Shown in pieces: positions 18,776-27,993 of a DNA stretch of 64,000 bases. Source of the stretch: Hypnocyclicus thermotrophus (GTDB taxonomy: Bacteria; Fusobacteriota; Fusobacteriia; Fusobacteriales; Fusobacteriaceae); contig NZ_SOBG01000007.1 of NCBI RefSeq assembly GCF_004365575.1, positions 62,001 through 126,000 of the forward strand, written 5' to 3'. Position 1 is the first letter of the stretch, and every line of letters starts with the position of its first letter. The notes beneath the pieces are model-generated. The model had not been told where the DNA came from and did not search any database. It saw only the letters and a list, made by a program, of their open reading frames with translations. The translations under genes were made by a program, and so were the position numbers.

Positions 18776-20695
18776 ATGGCATTAAAAAAAGAACTTGGGT
18801 TTTTGGATTTATTTAGTATAGCATCGGGAGCAATGATTAGTTCTGGGATATTTATACTGCCAGCACTAGCGTTTTCGAAAGCAGGTCCTTCAATGATAAT
18901 ATCCTATTTATTAGGCGGGTTAATAGCATTTGTAGGGATATTAGGAATAATAGAATTAACTACCGCAATGCCAAAAGCCGGTGGAGATTATTTCTTTATA
19001 AATAGAACTTTAGGACCATTGATAGGGACTATTTCAGGAGTTCTTAGTTGGTTTGCAATTTCTTTAAAAACAGCATTTGCAATATTTGGTATATCAGGAA
19101 TAACAGCAAGATTTTTATATGGCGAAGAGATGATTAGTAGTGATATTCTAATAATTTCGATTTTTGTAACAATATTTTTTGTTGTACTAAATATTGTTGG
19201 TGTAGATTTAGCAAGTAAATTTGAAGTTTTATTAGTAGTTGTATTGATATCTATTATAGTTATTTATATAATAATGGGTATTTTTAAAATCGATATACAA
19301 GCTTTTACACCATTTATTCAAAAATATAAAATAAATATGGAAAATGAATTTGTATTTGAAAAAGCAATATCTATATTTTCTAAAGAGGGTATGATAACAA
19401 TATTTTCAACGACAGCATTTGTATTTGTTTCATTTGGAGGGTTATTAAAGGCAGCTTCAGTATCAGAAGAAGTAAAAAATCCAACTAAAAATGTACCTTT
19501 AGCCTTAGTAGCTTCTATTATAACAATCACAATATTATATACTTTATTATTGTTTGTAACGGTAGGAGTAAGTAAAGGAAGAAATTTGATGATGTCAATT
19601 ACACCAATAGCTGATGTAGGAAGAACTATAGCTGGAGATTTTGGATTTTATATTATAATAATAGCTTCTATGTTAGCATTTATTACTACAGGAAATGCAG
19701 GGATAATGGCAGCTTCAAGATATCCATTAGCACTTAGTAGAGATAGACTTTTTCCTAAATTTATAAGTAAAGTACATAAAAAGTTTAAAACGCCTATTTA
19801 TTCAATAGTTATTACAGGAATGTTTATTATGGGATCGTTATTATTATCGCTTGAATCTTTAGCTAAAACAGCATCAGCAGTAATATTATTAACATATATT
19901 CTTACAAATGTTGCAGTAATAATTATAAGAGAAAGTGATATGGCAAATTATCAACCTAGTTTTAGAACACCATTTTATCCAATTCCACAAATATTTACAA
20001 TAATAATATATTCATTGTTTATAGGTGAACTTGGATATAAAGCAGTAGAAACTAGTTTTGCATTTGTTATATTTAGTATTATATTATACTTTCTTTATGG
20101 GAAAAAACATGCTAAAAAACAATATGCATTTCTACATTTATTAATTAAAATGACAGAAAATTTAAACGTAACACATGATCTTGAAAGTGAATTAAGAGAT
20201 ATTATTCATGAAAGAGACGATATAGAATTAGATGAATTTGATAAACTTGTAAAACAAGCAGTAATTATGGATTTAAAAGGACCATTAACATTAGATGAAT
20301 TATTTGAAGTAGAAACAGAAAGCTTAAAAAATATATTAGGAATACCTAAAAATATATTGTTAAAACTTTTTCATGAAAGAGAAAAAGAAAGTTCTACAGC
20401 TATAACTAATTTTACAGCAATACCTCATATTGTATTAAATACGGAAAAAGAAATTTTTCATTTAACAATAATTAGATGTAAAGAAGGAATAATTTATAAT
20501 AAAGAAAAAAATAATATAAAATCAGTATTTTTATTTATTAGTAGTAAAAAAATGAAAAAAACACATTTGCAGACTTTAGCTTCGATAGCATCATTAGTTA
20601 GAGATAAAGATTTTAAAGAAAAATGGATAAATGCTAAAAATGCTGATTATATAAGAGATATGGTATTATTAAGTAAAAGAAAAAGAAATAATTAA
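18776..20695 (+). CDS. APC amino-acid permease fused to a PTS EIIA-type domain
   Basis: About 639 aa. The start is probably ATG 18776, placed 5 bases after AGGCGGTGA; the GTG at 18767 lies in that site. Residues 1-450 form an APC-superfamily transporter with about 12 membrane helices (SGAMISSGIFILPALA, GGDYFFINR, FGGLLKAASVSEEVKNP). A linker follows, then about 150 residues resembling PTS EIIA of the fructose/mannitol/PtsN class, with a conserved-looking FTAIPHIVL whose His is the normal phosphorylation site. The cargo is unknown. The fusion suggests transport controlled by phosphotransferase status. Confidence 0.85.
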   Translation: MALKKELGFLDLFSIASGAMISSGIFILPALAFSKAGPSMIISYLLGGLIAFVGILGIIELTTAMPKAGGDYFFINRTLGPLIGTISGVLSWFAISLKTAFAIFGISGITARFLYGEEMISSDILIISIFVTIFFVVLNIVGVDLASKFEVLLVVVLISIIVIYIIMGIFKIDIQAFTPFIQKYKINMENEFVFEKAISIFSKEGMITIFSTTAFVFVSFGGLLKAASVSEEVKNPTKNVPLALVASIITITILYTLLLFVTVGVSKGRNLMMSITPIADVGRTIAGDFGFYIIIIASMLAFITTGNAGIMAASRYPLALSRDRLFPKFISKVHKKFKTPIYSIVITGMFIMGSLLLSLESLAKTASAVILLTYILTNVAVIIIRESDMANYQPSFRTPFYPIPQIFTIIIYSLFIGELGYKAVETSFAFVIFSIILYFLYGKKHAKKQYAFLHLLIKMTENLNVTHDLESELRDIIHERDDIELDEFDKLVKQAVIMDLKGPLTLDELFEVETESLKNILGIPKNILLKLFHEREKESSTAITNFTAIPHIVLNTEKEIFHLTIIRCKEGIIYNKEKNNIKSVFLFISSKKMKKTHLQTLASIASLVRDKDFKEKWINAKNADYIRDMVLLSKRKRNN

Positions 20696-20696
20696 A

Positions 20697-20725
20697 TTGT
20701 AAAATAGAAAAAATTATGATAAACT
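20697..20725 (+). promoter_or_regulatory. Possible promoter for the GH13-like pseudoenzyme gene
   Basis: TTGTAA (20697-20702), a 17-base spacer and TAAACT (20720-20725), directly after the permease stop. Confidence 0.4.
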
Positions 20726-20762
20726 TATATAGAAATGTAAAAGAAAAGAGGTGTTTGAAATA

Positions 20763-22034
20763 GTGAAAATATATAATCTATTCCCTCTTATAGCAGGAAA
20801 AATAAGTGATTGGATAGATAAGTTAGATGATATAAAAGATATGAATTTTGATGTTATATACTTAAATCCAATATATCAAACGGGATATTCTAGAAATATC
20901 TATGCTCCTAAGAACTTTTATGAGATAGATGAAAAATATTTAGACCCATTTTCAGAAAAATCACCGGCTGAGCAATTTAGAGAGTTTATAAATGAAGTAC
21001 ATAAAAGAGATATGAAAATTGTACTAGAGCTTATAGTTACTCATACGGCAATTGATTCAGATTTATTACTTACACATCCAGAATGGTATAAATATAATGA
21101 ATATGGCGAAATAAAAAAGTATAGTATAAATAATTATGATACTTTGGTTGAATGGGGCGATTTATTAGAAATCAATAATCATCATGGAGATGAAACAATA
21201 AAAACATATCTTTGGAAATACTGGATAGATTTAGCACTTCATTATGAAAATTTGGGTATAGATGGAATAAAACTTCATTCAGCATTTAATGTACCAATGG
21301 ATTTAGTTAAAGAATTGGTTGATAGTTTAAAGAATAAAAATAAAGAATTTATAGTTATAGGAGATAACTTAGGAGCTAGTTTTAATGATATGCTTGATTT
21401 GGCTCAAGCTGGAGTAGACTATTTATTTAGTAGTTTTAAATGGTGGAACTTCAGAGCAACTTGGTTTTTAGAACAGCATTATAAATTGAAAGAAATGGTA
21501 AAAATGATTTCATTTCCAGAAAATTATGATACAGAAAGAGTTGCAATGAGGTATAATGAAAATATAGAAGCTTCTAAAGCATTTTATATATTAGCTGCTC
21601 TTATTAATAGTTCTATTATGATTCCAATTGGATTTGAACATGGAAATAAAGTAAAACTTAATGAACTTAGAGGACTTGAACCAGAATTAAATATTGGAAA
21701 TTTAGATTTAAAAGAATATATTTTACATGTAAATAGACTAAAAGATGAGATAAATCTTTTTTCAGAAGAAAATGATATATATTACTTAAGTCAAGAAAAT
21801 CCAAATATTTTTGCTTTCAAAAGAATAAGTAGAGATAAAAAAGAGAGGGCCTTAGTCATAGCAAACCTTAATTTTATTTCAAGTCAATATTTAAAAATGG
21901 AAGATATTTACTATATTTTAGAAAGTGATAAAGTTATTGACCTTTCTCTTGAAAATAAAGAGGAAATTAAAAGTAAATTTTACGAAAAAACTCTTAATCC
22001 GGGGGAAGTAAGAGTTTTATATACAAAAGATTAA
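20763..22034 (+). CDS. GH13-family paralogue with degenerate catalytic motifs
   Basis: About 423 aa from GTG 20763 (AGAGGTG at 20747-20753 is correctly spaced; GTG 20751 is inside it). It aligns end to end with the enzyme at 10023-11342, sharing YNL-P, LNPI, HTAIDS, KWWN and TER. The catalytic positions have changed: region I D..NH to E..TH, region II GFRCDAAYH to GIKLHSAFN (nucleophile Asp to His, Arg to Lys), region III AETLG to GDNLG (Glu to Asp), region IV NHDTE to NYDTE. The fold is preserved and the frame is intact, so it is likely a pseudoenzyme with a binding or regulatory job. No signal peptide. glyA follows after 21 bases. Confidence 0.8.
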   Translation: MKIYNLFPLIAGKISDWIDKLDDIKDMNFDVIYLNPIYQTGYSRNIYAPKNFYEIDEKYLDPFSEKSPAEQFREFINEVHKRDMKIVLELIVTHTAIDSDLLLTHPEWYKYNEYGEIKKYSINNYDTLVEWGDLLEINNHHGDETIKTYLWKYWIDLALHYENLGIDGIKLHSAFNVPMDLVKELVDSLKNKNKEFIVIGDNLGASFNDMLDLAQAGVDYLFSSFKWWNFRATWFLEQHYKLKEMVKMISFPENYDTERVAMRYNENIEASKAFYILAALINSSIMIPIGFEHGNKVKLNELRGLEPELNIGNLDLKEYILHVNRLKDEINLFSEENDIYYLSQENPNIFAFKRISRDKKERALVIANLNFISSQYLKMEDIYYILESDKVIDLSLENKEEIKSKFYEKTLNPGEVRVLYTKD

Positions 22035-22055
22035 GAAATATAGAAGAGGTGAAAA

Positions 22056-23297
22056 ATGTTAGAAAATTTGAAAAAAATGGATATGGGAATTTATGAAGTA
22101 ATAATTAAAGAAGAAGAGAGACAAGAATCAGGTATTGAGCTTATTGCATCTGAAAATTTTGTTTCAAAAGCTGTAATGGAAGCAGCAGGAAGTGTATTAA
22201 CTAATAAATACGCTGAAGGTTATCCAGGGAAAAGATATTATGGAGGATGTCATTTTGTAGATGAAGTTGAAACTCTTGCAATAGAGAGAGCAAAAAAACT
22301 TTTTAATGTAAATTATGTAAATGTACAACCTCATTCAGGGTCACAAGCAAATATGGCAGTATATATGGCTCTTATTAATGTAGGAGATACTGTTATGGGA
22401 ATGGGACTTGATCATGGAGGACATTTAACACATGGATTAAATGTAAATTTTTCTGGTAAATTATACAATATAGTTAGTTATGGTGTAGATAAAGAAACAG
22501 AAATGTTAGATTATAGTAATATTAGAGAAATAGCTTTAGAACATAAACCAAAAATGATAATAGCAGGAGCAAGTGCATATTCTAGAGAAATAGACTTTAA
22601 AAAATTTAGAGAAATAGCTGATGAAGTAGGAGCATATTTATTTGTAGATATGGCACATATAGCAGGATTAGTAGCAGCAGGTGAACATATGAGTCCAGTA
22701 CCATATGCACATGTAGTTACAACAACAACTCATAAAACCTTAAGAGGTCCTAGAGGTGGAATGATAATGACAAATGATGAGGAGATTGCTAAAAAAATAA
22801 ATAAAATAATTTTTCCTGGAATACAAGGTGGACCTTTAATGCATATAATTGCTGCAAAAGCAGTATCATTTCATGAAGCGTTACAAGATGATTTTAAAGA
22901 ATATCAAAAACAAGTAGTAAAAAATGCAAAAACTTTAGCTAAAGCTCTTGAAGAAAAAGGATTTAGAATAGTAAGTGGAGGAACAGATAATCATTTAATG
23001 TTGGTAGATCTTACTTCTAAAAATATTACAGGTAAAGATGCAGAAAAAGCACTTGTAAAAGCTGAAATAACAGCAAATAAAAACGGAATCCCTTTTGATA
23101 AACAAAGTCCATTTGTAACAAGTGGAATAAGACTAGGAACACCGGCAGTTACTACTAGAGGAATGAAAGAATCTGAAATGATAAAAATAGCTGATTTAAT
23201 AACAAAAGTATTAGAAAATATCGATAATGAAGAAGTTATATTACAAGTAAAAGAGGAAGTGCATAGATTATCAAAAGAATTTCCTCTATATAAATAG
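22056..23297 (+). CDS. glyA: Serine hydroxymethyltransferase
   Basis: 413 aa, standard length. PLP-dependent fold type I enzyme interconverting serine and glycine with tetrahydrofolate. Motifs: [54 protein letters not shown], and the PLP-lysine motif [15 protein letters not shown]. It feeds the one-carbon pool that uses FolD and Fmt, encoded further along. GAGGTG precedes the ATG. It ends with a good terminator. Confidence 0.97.
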   Translation: MLENLKKMDMGIYEVIIKEEERQESGIELIASENFVSKAVMEAAGSVLTNKYAEGYPGKRYYGGCHFVDEVETLAIERAKKLFNVNYVNVQPHSGSQANMAVYMALINVGDTVMGMGLDHGGHLTHGLNVNFSGKLYNIVSYGVDKETEMLDYSNIREIALEHKPKMIIAGASAYSREIDFKKFREIADEVGAYLFVDMAHIAGLVAAGEHMSPVPYAHVVTTTTHKTLRGPRGGMIMTNDEEIAKKINKIIFPGIQGGPLMHIIAAKAVSFHEALQDDFKEYQKQVVKNAKTLAKALEEKGFRIVSGGTDNHLMLVDLTSKNITGKDAEKALVKAEITANKNGIPFDKQSPFVTSGIRLGTPAVTTRGMKESEMIKIADLITKVLENIDNEEVILQVKEEVHRLSKEFPLYK

Positions 23298-23302
23298 TTA
23301 TT

Positions 23303-23331
23303 AAACACTTGCAGTTGCAAGTGTTTTTTTA
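23303..23331 (+). terminator. Intrinsic terminator after glyA
   Basis: Inverted repeat AAACACTTGCA / TGCAAGTGTTT followed by a run of T, starting 6 bases after the glyA stop. About 80 bases of featureless AT-rich sequence then precede the pan operon promoter. Confidence 0.85.
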
Positions 23332-23414
23332 TATATATATAATATGTTAAGTTTTAGTTTACAAAATAAAAGAAAAATTAATATATACTTTTTGATTTAA
23401 AAAGTAAAAAAAGC

Positions 23415-23443
23415 TTGAAATAAAAATATTTTACTAGTATAAT
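23415..23443 (+). promoter_or_regulatory. Promoter of the pantothenate operon
   Basis: TTGAAA (23415-23420), a 17-base spacer and perfect TATAAT (23438-23443). The start point is expected near 23450, giving a leader of about 40 bases. Confidence 0.75.
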
Positions 23444-23460
23444 AATTACATATGAAAAAA

Positions 23461-23478
23461 TATTACTAATTAGTAATA
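23461..23478. promoter_or_regulatory. 18-bp perfect palindrome in the pan operon leader
   Basis: TATTACTAA directly abutting TTAGTAATA. It lies just after the expected transcription start and 3 bases before the GGAGG ribosome site region of panG. The position suits a repressor operator or a translation-blocking hairpin. Confidence 0.5.
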
Positions 23479-23491
23479 AATTGGAGGATGT

Positions 23492-24322
23492 ATGAATATT
23501 GGATTTATAGGTTCTGGGAAAGTAGGGATATCACTAGCTAGGTATTTTAAAAATAAAAATATAGATATAATAGGATTTTATGAACTTGATAAAAATAAAA
23601 TAGAAAAATATAATAAAGAATTTACATTTTTTAAAAAGATAAAAGAATTTATAGAAAATATAGATATTATTTTTATAACTGTAAATGATGATAATATTAA
23701 AATTATTCGAGAAAAATTAGAAAAACTAGGATTTGAAAATAAAATTTTAATACATATGAGTGGTTCATTACCAAGTAAGGAAATTAAAATAAAAAAAAAT
23801 TTTGCTTATTCTATTCATCCTATGTTTGCTTTTTCAGATGATAATACCCAAGATATAGAAAAAGCAACCTTTTCTATTGAAGGGGATAGAGAAAAAATAG
23901 ATTATTTAGTAGATTTTTTTAATAAATTAGGAAATGAAATACTAAAAATAGAATCTGATAAAAAAGATATTTACCATTTATCAAATGTAATAGTTTCGAA
24001 TTTAGTTTTATCTTTAATAGAAATTGGAATAAATTATTTAGGTGAATGCGGGATAGAGAAAAATGAAGCAAAAAAAGCAATTTTTCCACTTATAGAGAAT
24101 AATATTAATAATATTAAAGTAAAAAATATAGAAAAAGCTGTAACAGGGCCTGTAGAAAGAGCAGATATAATAACATTAAAAAAACACTTAAAAGTAATAA
24201 AAGATGTAGATAAAGATTTATATATTAGATTGTCTAGTAATTTGTTAAAATTGTCAAAATTAAAAAATGTAGATAAAGATTATACTGAGTTAGTAGAGAT
24301 ATTAAGGAGTGATAAAAAGTGA
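23492..24322 (+). CDS. panG: PanG-type ketopantoate reductase (Rossmann + DUF2520)
   Basis: 276 aa. The N-terminal Rossmann motif [16 protein letters not shown] binds NAD(P)H. Midway HMSGSLPS and SIHPMFAF, then a helical DUF2520-type C-terminal half with TGPVERAD. This is the Rossmann/DUF2520 architecture that, from memory, defines PanG, a third form of ketopantoate reductase described in Francisella and related to proteins beside panBC in some Firmicutes. Its place as first gene before panB-panC-panD strongly supports the same role here, reducing ketopantoate to pantoate. No panE or ilvC is in the window. Its stop overlaps the panB GTG start. Confidence 0.8.
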   Translation: MNIGFIGSGKVGISLARYFKNKNIDIIGFYELDKNKIEKYNKEFTFFKKIKEFIENIDIIFITVNDDNIKIIREKLEKLGFENKILIHMSGSLPSKEIKIKKNFAYSIHPMFAFSDDNTQDIEKATFSIEGDREKIDYLVDFFNKLGNEILKIESDKKDIYHLSNVIVSNLVLSLIEIGINYLGECGIEKNEAKKAIFPLIENNINNIKVKNIEKAVTGPVERADIITLKKHLKVIKDVDKDLYIRLSSNLLKLSKLKNVDKDYTELVEILRSDKK

Positions 24323-25146
24323 AAAAGACAGTACCTCAATTTGTAGAAGCAAAACAAAAAAAAGAAAAATTAACGATGGTAACGGCTTATGATTATTCAA
24401 TAGCAAAATTAGTGGATAATAGTAATATAGATTCAATACTTGTTGGAGATTCACTTGGAATGGTAATGCTTGGTTATGAGAATACCCTTCAAGTAACAAT
24501 GAAAGATATGATTCATCATACAAAAGCAGTAGTAAAAGGGGCTAAAAACACTATGGTAATAGCCGATATGCCTTTTATGTCTTATCATGTAAGTATAGAA
24601 AAAGCAGTAGAAAATGCAGGAAGACTTATAAAAGAGACTAATGCAACAGCTGTAAAATTGGAAGGTGGTATTGAAATGGCTGATACAATAAAAGCAATTG
24701 TAAAAGCTCAAATACCTGTAGTAGCTCATATTGGACTTACCCCTCAATCTGTTAATATATTTGGAGGATTTAAAGTTCAAGGGAAAAATATTGATGCAGC
24801 TAAAAAATTGATTGAAGATGCAAAAGCAGTAGAAAAAGCAGGGGCATATGCAGTAGTATTAGAATGTGTTCCTGAAAAATTAGCTAAGATTATTACAGAG
24901 GAATTGGAGATACCAACTATAGGAATAGGGGCTGGAAATGTATGTGACGGACAAGTATTAGTATATCAAGATATGTTAAATATGTTCTCAGGATTTAAAC
25001 CAAAATTTGTAAAAATGTACGCAGATATTGGAAAAGATATAGAAAATGCATTTAATAGATATGTAGAAGAAGTAAAAACAGAAGTTTTTCCAGCAAAAGA
25101 GCACACATTTGCAATATCTGATGATGTAATAGAAAAATTATATTAG
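24319..25146 (+). CDS. panB: 3-methyl-2-oxobutanoate hydroxymethyltransferase
   Basis: 275 aa, decamer-type PanB. It transfers a hydroxymethyl group from methylene-tetrahydrofolate to ketoisovalerate, giving ketopantoate. Motifs: [65 protein letters not shown]. The start is GTG, overlapping the panG stop (GTGA), so translation is probably coupled. It needs the folate one-carbon unit produced by GlyA. Confidence 0.96.
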   Translation: MKKTVPQFVEAKQKKEKLTMVTAYDYSIAKLVDNSNIDSILVGDSLGMVMLGYENTLQVTMKDMIHHTKAVVKGAKNTMVIADMPFMSYHVSIEKAVENAGRLIKETNATAVKLEGGIEMADTIKAIVKAQIPVVAHIGLTPQSVNIFGGFKVQGKNIDAAKKLIEDAKAVEKAGAYAVVLECVPEKLAKIITEELEIPTIGIGAGNVCDGQVLVYQDMLNMFSGFKPKFVKMYADIGKDIENAFNRYVEEVKTEVFPAKEHTFAISDDVIEKLY

Positions 25147-25155
25147 GTGATAAAA

Positions 25156-26007
25156 ATGATAAAAATAATAGAAAAAATAGATGAATTAAGAAAAATTTTA
25201 AAAGAGTACAGAAGAAATAATCAAACTATAGGTTTTGTGCCAACGATGGGGTATTTACATGAGGGACATGCGTCTTTAATAAAAAGAAGTAGTAGTGAGA
25301 ATGAAATTACGATAGTAAGTATTTTTGTTAATCCAATTCAATTTGGACCAAATGAAGATTTAGATAAATATCCTAGAGATTTAGAAAGAGATAAAAAAGT
25401 AGCATTTGAAAATGGGGCAGATATTATATTTCATCCAAAAGTAAATGAGATGTATCCTGAAAAATTATATACTTTTGTAAATGTAGAAAATCTTGATAAA
25501 GAGCTTTGCGGTGCGAAAAGAGAAGGACATTTTAAAGGAGTAGCAACTGTTGTAACAAAGCTATTTAATATTGTGAATCCGGATAAAGCTTATTTTGGGA
25601 AAAAAGATGCTCAACAATTAGCTATAATAAAAAAAATGGTAAAGGATATGAACTTTGATATAGAAATAATTGGTTGTGATATAATAAGAGAAAAAGATGG
25701 ACTTGCAAAAAGTTCTAGAAATAGTTATTTGAAACCAAAAGAGAGAAAAGCAGCAACTATATTGAAAAAAACTCTTGATAAAATAAAAGAAATGTTAGAT
25801 AATAAAGAAACAGATGTAAAAAAAATTATAAATTTAGCAATAAAAAATATAGAAAAAGAACCACTTGCTAAAATTGATTATGTCGAAATAGTTGATTTAT
25901 ATACTTTAGAAAAAGTAAATAAAATAGAAACGGATGTGTTAGTAGCAATGGCAGTATATATAGGGAAAACAAGACTTATTGATAATTTTGATTATAAATT
26001 TAATTAG
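25156..26007 (+). CDS. panC: Pantothenate synthetase
   Basis: About 283 aa. ATG 25156 is preferred because TAGGTGA (25144-25150, overlapping the panB stop) lies at correct spacing; the GTG at 25147 is inside it. ATP-dependent ligation of pantoate and beta-alanine. Motifs: FVPTMGYLHEGHASLI (HIGH-like nucleotide site), FVNPIQFGPNEDLDKYPR, GHFKGVATVV, YFGKKDAQQL and the KMSKS-like AKSSRN. Third gene of the pan operon. Confidence 0.96.
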   Translation: MIKIIEKIDELRKILKEYRRNNQTIGFVPTMGYLHEGHASLIKRSSSENEITIVSIFVNPIQFGPNEDLDKYPRDLERDKKVAFENGADIIFHPKVNEMYPEKLYTFVNVENLDKELCGAKREGHFKGVATVVTKLFNIVNPDKAYFGKKDAQQLAIIKKMVKDMNFDIEIIGCDIIREKDGLAKSSRNSYLKPKERKAATILKKTLDKIKEMLDNKETDVKKIINLAIKNIEKEPLAKIDYVEIVDLYTLEKVNKIETDVLVAMAVYIGKTRLIDNFDYKFN

Positions 26008-26046
26008 AATTAAAGAATAATTTTTTATAATAATATGGAGGAAAAA

Positions 26047-26433
26047 ATGATATTAAGTATGTTAAAAGCAAAAATTCATAGAGCTACAGTGACACAAGCG
26101 GAACTTGATTATGTCGGAAGTATAACAATAGATGTAGAATTACTTGAGCAATCAGGTATAAATGAATATGAAAAAGTACATATTGTAGATATAAATAATG
26201 GAGAGAGATTTGAGACTTATACAATAGCAGGAGAAAGAGGAAGTGGAGTAATATGCTTAAATGGAGCTGCTGCTAGAATGGTACAGAAAAATGATAAAAT
26301 AATCATAATGGCTTATTGTCAATTAGATTCAGAAGAAGTGGAAAATCATAAACCTAAAGTTATTTTTGTAGATGATAATAATAAAATTACTAAAATATCA
26401 AATTATGAAAAACACGGAAGATTAGTTGATTAA
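26047..26433 (+). CDS. panD: Aspartate 1-decarboxylase proenzyme
   Basis: 128 aa from ATG 26047; GGAGG at 26037-26041 is the ribosome site, which rules out the ATG at 26035. It is a pyruvoyl enzyme making beta-alanine. The self-cleavage site Gly-Ser is visible in DYVGSITID, at the usual residue 24-25. Other motifs: [19 protein letters not shown] and [13 protein letters not shown]. It completes the panG-panB-panC-panD set, so the cell can make pantothenate from ketoisovalerate and aspartate. Confidence 0.96.
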   Translation: MILSMLKAKIHRATVTQAELDYVGSITIDVELLEQSGINEYEKVHIVDINNGERFETYTIAGERGSGVICLNGAAARMVQKNDKIIIMAYCQLDSEEVENHKPKVIFVDDNNKITKISNYEKHGRLVD

Positions 26434-26459
26434 TAGTTTAGATAAAGAAAGGTGTTAAC

Positions 26460-27107
26460 ATGAAAAAAATATTAATGTTTATAATAATAATAAGTAACGT
26501 AATATTTGCTGGTACAATAAAAGTAACGGGAATAGGGAAAATAAATACCAAACCAAATATAGCAAATATAAGTTTAGGGGTAATGACTGAAAATGAAGAT
26601 GTATCTAAAGCTATAAAAGAAAATACTGGTAAAGTATCCAAGATAATATCAAAACTTTTAGAGTTGGGAATTAAAGAAAAAAATATTAATACTTCAAATT
26701 ATAGTTTATATTATGATAAAGAAGATTATAATGATAAAGATTCTAAAAAAATTTATAAGGTAAATAATTCTTTGAATATTGAAATAGAAAATATAGAAAG
26801 AATTGGTGAGATAATAGATTTATTAGTAAAAAATGGGGTAAATAATATTTGGAATATAAGTTTTGGAGTAAAAAATAGAGAAAAATTTGAAGAAAAAGCA
26901 AAAATTATAGCATTAAAAAATGCAGAAGAAAAAGCAAAAAAAATATTAGAATCGCAAGATTTAAAATTAGGAAAAATAAAAAATATTTCAGAAAATATAG
27001 ATCCTAATATACCTAGATATAGTTATGAAATGAATAGAAGTGCTGTAGCAGCTAATAATTATACAATAATATCATCAGTTTTTGTTGAATATGAAATAAG
27101 TTATTAA
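26460..27107 (+). CDS. Periplasmic SIMPL-domain (DUF541) protein
   Basis: 215 aa. A signal peptide (MKKILMFIIIISNVIFA-G) is followed by a SIMPL/DUF541 domain: TIKVTGIGKINTKPNIANISLGV at the start, NTSNYSLYYD, a repeated beta-alpha pattern, and FVEYEI at the end. The family is periplasmic or outer-membrane associated, with no firm biochemical role (linked in E. coli YggE to oxidative stress). It lies 26 bases after panD with AAAGGTG and may be read through from the pan operon. A strong terminator follows. Confidence 0.85.
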   Translation: MKKILMFIIIISNVIFAGTIKVTGIGKINTKPNIANISLGVMTENEDVSKAIKENTGKVSKIISKLLELGIKEKNINTSNYSLYYDKEDYNDKDSKKIYKVNNSLNIEIENIERIGEIIDLLVKNGVNNIWNISFGVKNREKFEEKAKIIALKNAEEKAKKILESQDLKLGKIKNISENIDPNIPRYSYEMNRSAVAANNYTIISSVFVEYEISY

Positions 27108-27141
27108 TTTAAAAACCTCTTAAGAATAAGAGGTTTTTAAA
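27108..27141. terminator. Terminator after the SIMPL-domain gene
   Basis: A 14-bp stem TTTAAAAACCTCTT / AAGAGGTTTTTAAA with a 6-base loop AAGAAT. A-run and T-run on both sides allow bidirectional function. Confidence 0.8.
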
Positions 27142-27147
27142 TTATTT

Positions 27148-27176
27148 TTGAAATATTTGTAATAATGTATTATAAT
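27148..27176 (+). promoter_or_regulatory. Promoter of the pabC-to-folD operon
   Basis: TTGAAA (27148-27153), a 17-base spacer and TATAAT (27171-27176). The next clear terminator is after folD at 36451, so this promoter may serve eight genes. Confidence 0.72.
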
Positions 27177-27205
27177 TAACATAGAATGTGAAAAAAGGAG
27201 AAAAA

Positions 27206-27976
27206 ATGTATTATTTAAATGAAAAAATATACAATAAATCTCCATTAGGGGAAGATTACTTTTATGGGATATCATTATTTGAAACTATTATGGGTTATAA
27301 AAATAAGCTAATCTTTTTAGATGAGCACTTAAAAAGGTTAGAAAATTCAATGAAATTTATAGGGATTGATAAAAAAATCGAAAAAAATTATTTATATGAT
27401 TTAATAAATCAAGAAAAAGATTTAAATGATGAATTTATGTTAAAAATTCAAGTAAGTAGTGAAAATTTATTTATAAAAATAGAAAACTTTTCACATAGAT
27501 ATTTTAAAAATGGAATTAAACTTGTAGAAATAGTAAAATATTATCAAAGTGAGCTAGGATTTTTAAAAAGTGGAAATTATTTATTAAATATTTTAGCTAG
27601 AAAAGAAGTGATGAAAGAAAATGGATTTGAAGGGGTTTTTAGAAATAGAAATAATATTATTACAGAAGGGACAATTTCAAATATATTTTTTATAAAAGAT
27701 GAAATAGTATTTACACCAAGTTTAGATTTGAATATTTTAAATGGGATTGTAAGAGAAAAAATAATAGAGATACTTAAAAAAAATGGTATAAAGGTACAAG
27801 AAGGGCATTATACAAGCAAAAATTTGTTAGAAGCGGATTCTATTTTTATATCAAATTCATTAATGAAATTAGGTTGTTTATGGGTATCAGAGTATAATAA
27901 TATTTATTACAAAAAAAGCGAAATTATTCACTTGATAGAAAAAGAATATTTAAAATTAATAAAAAGTATGATATAA
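27206..27976 (+). CDS. pabC: Aminodeoxychorismate lyase-like class IV aminotransferase
   Basis: 256 aa from ATG 27206 (AAGGAG at 27195-27200). PLP fold type IV protein. FYGISLFETIMGY near the N-terminus, KSGNYLLNILARKE containing the likely PLP lysine, TEGTISNIFF and LNGIVREKII. Branched-chain aminotransferase and D-amino acid transaminase share this fold, but the length and the presence of pabB two genes downstream favour 4-amino-4-deoxychorismate lyase, releasing p-aminobenzoate for folate. No pabA glutaminase is in the window. Confidence 0.8.
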   Translation: MYYLNEKIYNKSPLGEDYFYGISLFETIMGYKNKLIFLDEHLKRLENSMKFIGIDKKIEKNYLYDLINQEKDLNDEFMLKIQVSSENLFIKIENFSHRYFKNGIKLVEIVKYYQSELGFLKSGNYLLNILARKEVMKENGFEGVFRNRNNIITEGTISNIFFIKDEIVFTPSLDLNILNGIVREKIIEILKKNGIKVQEGHYTSKNLLEADSIFISNSLMKLGCLWVSEYNNIYYKKSEIIHLIEKEYLKLIKSMI

Positions 27977-27993
27977 TACCTAAGGTGATGAAT

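Noticed and set aside
24451-24780. 109-codon minus-strand frame opposite panB
   Set aside because: Tyr/Cys/Ser-rich antisense shadow of PanB, no ribosome site.
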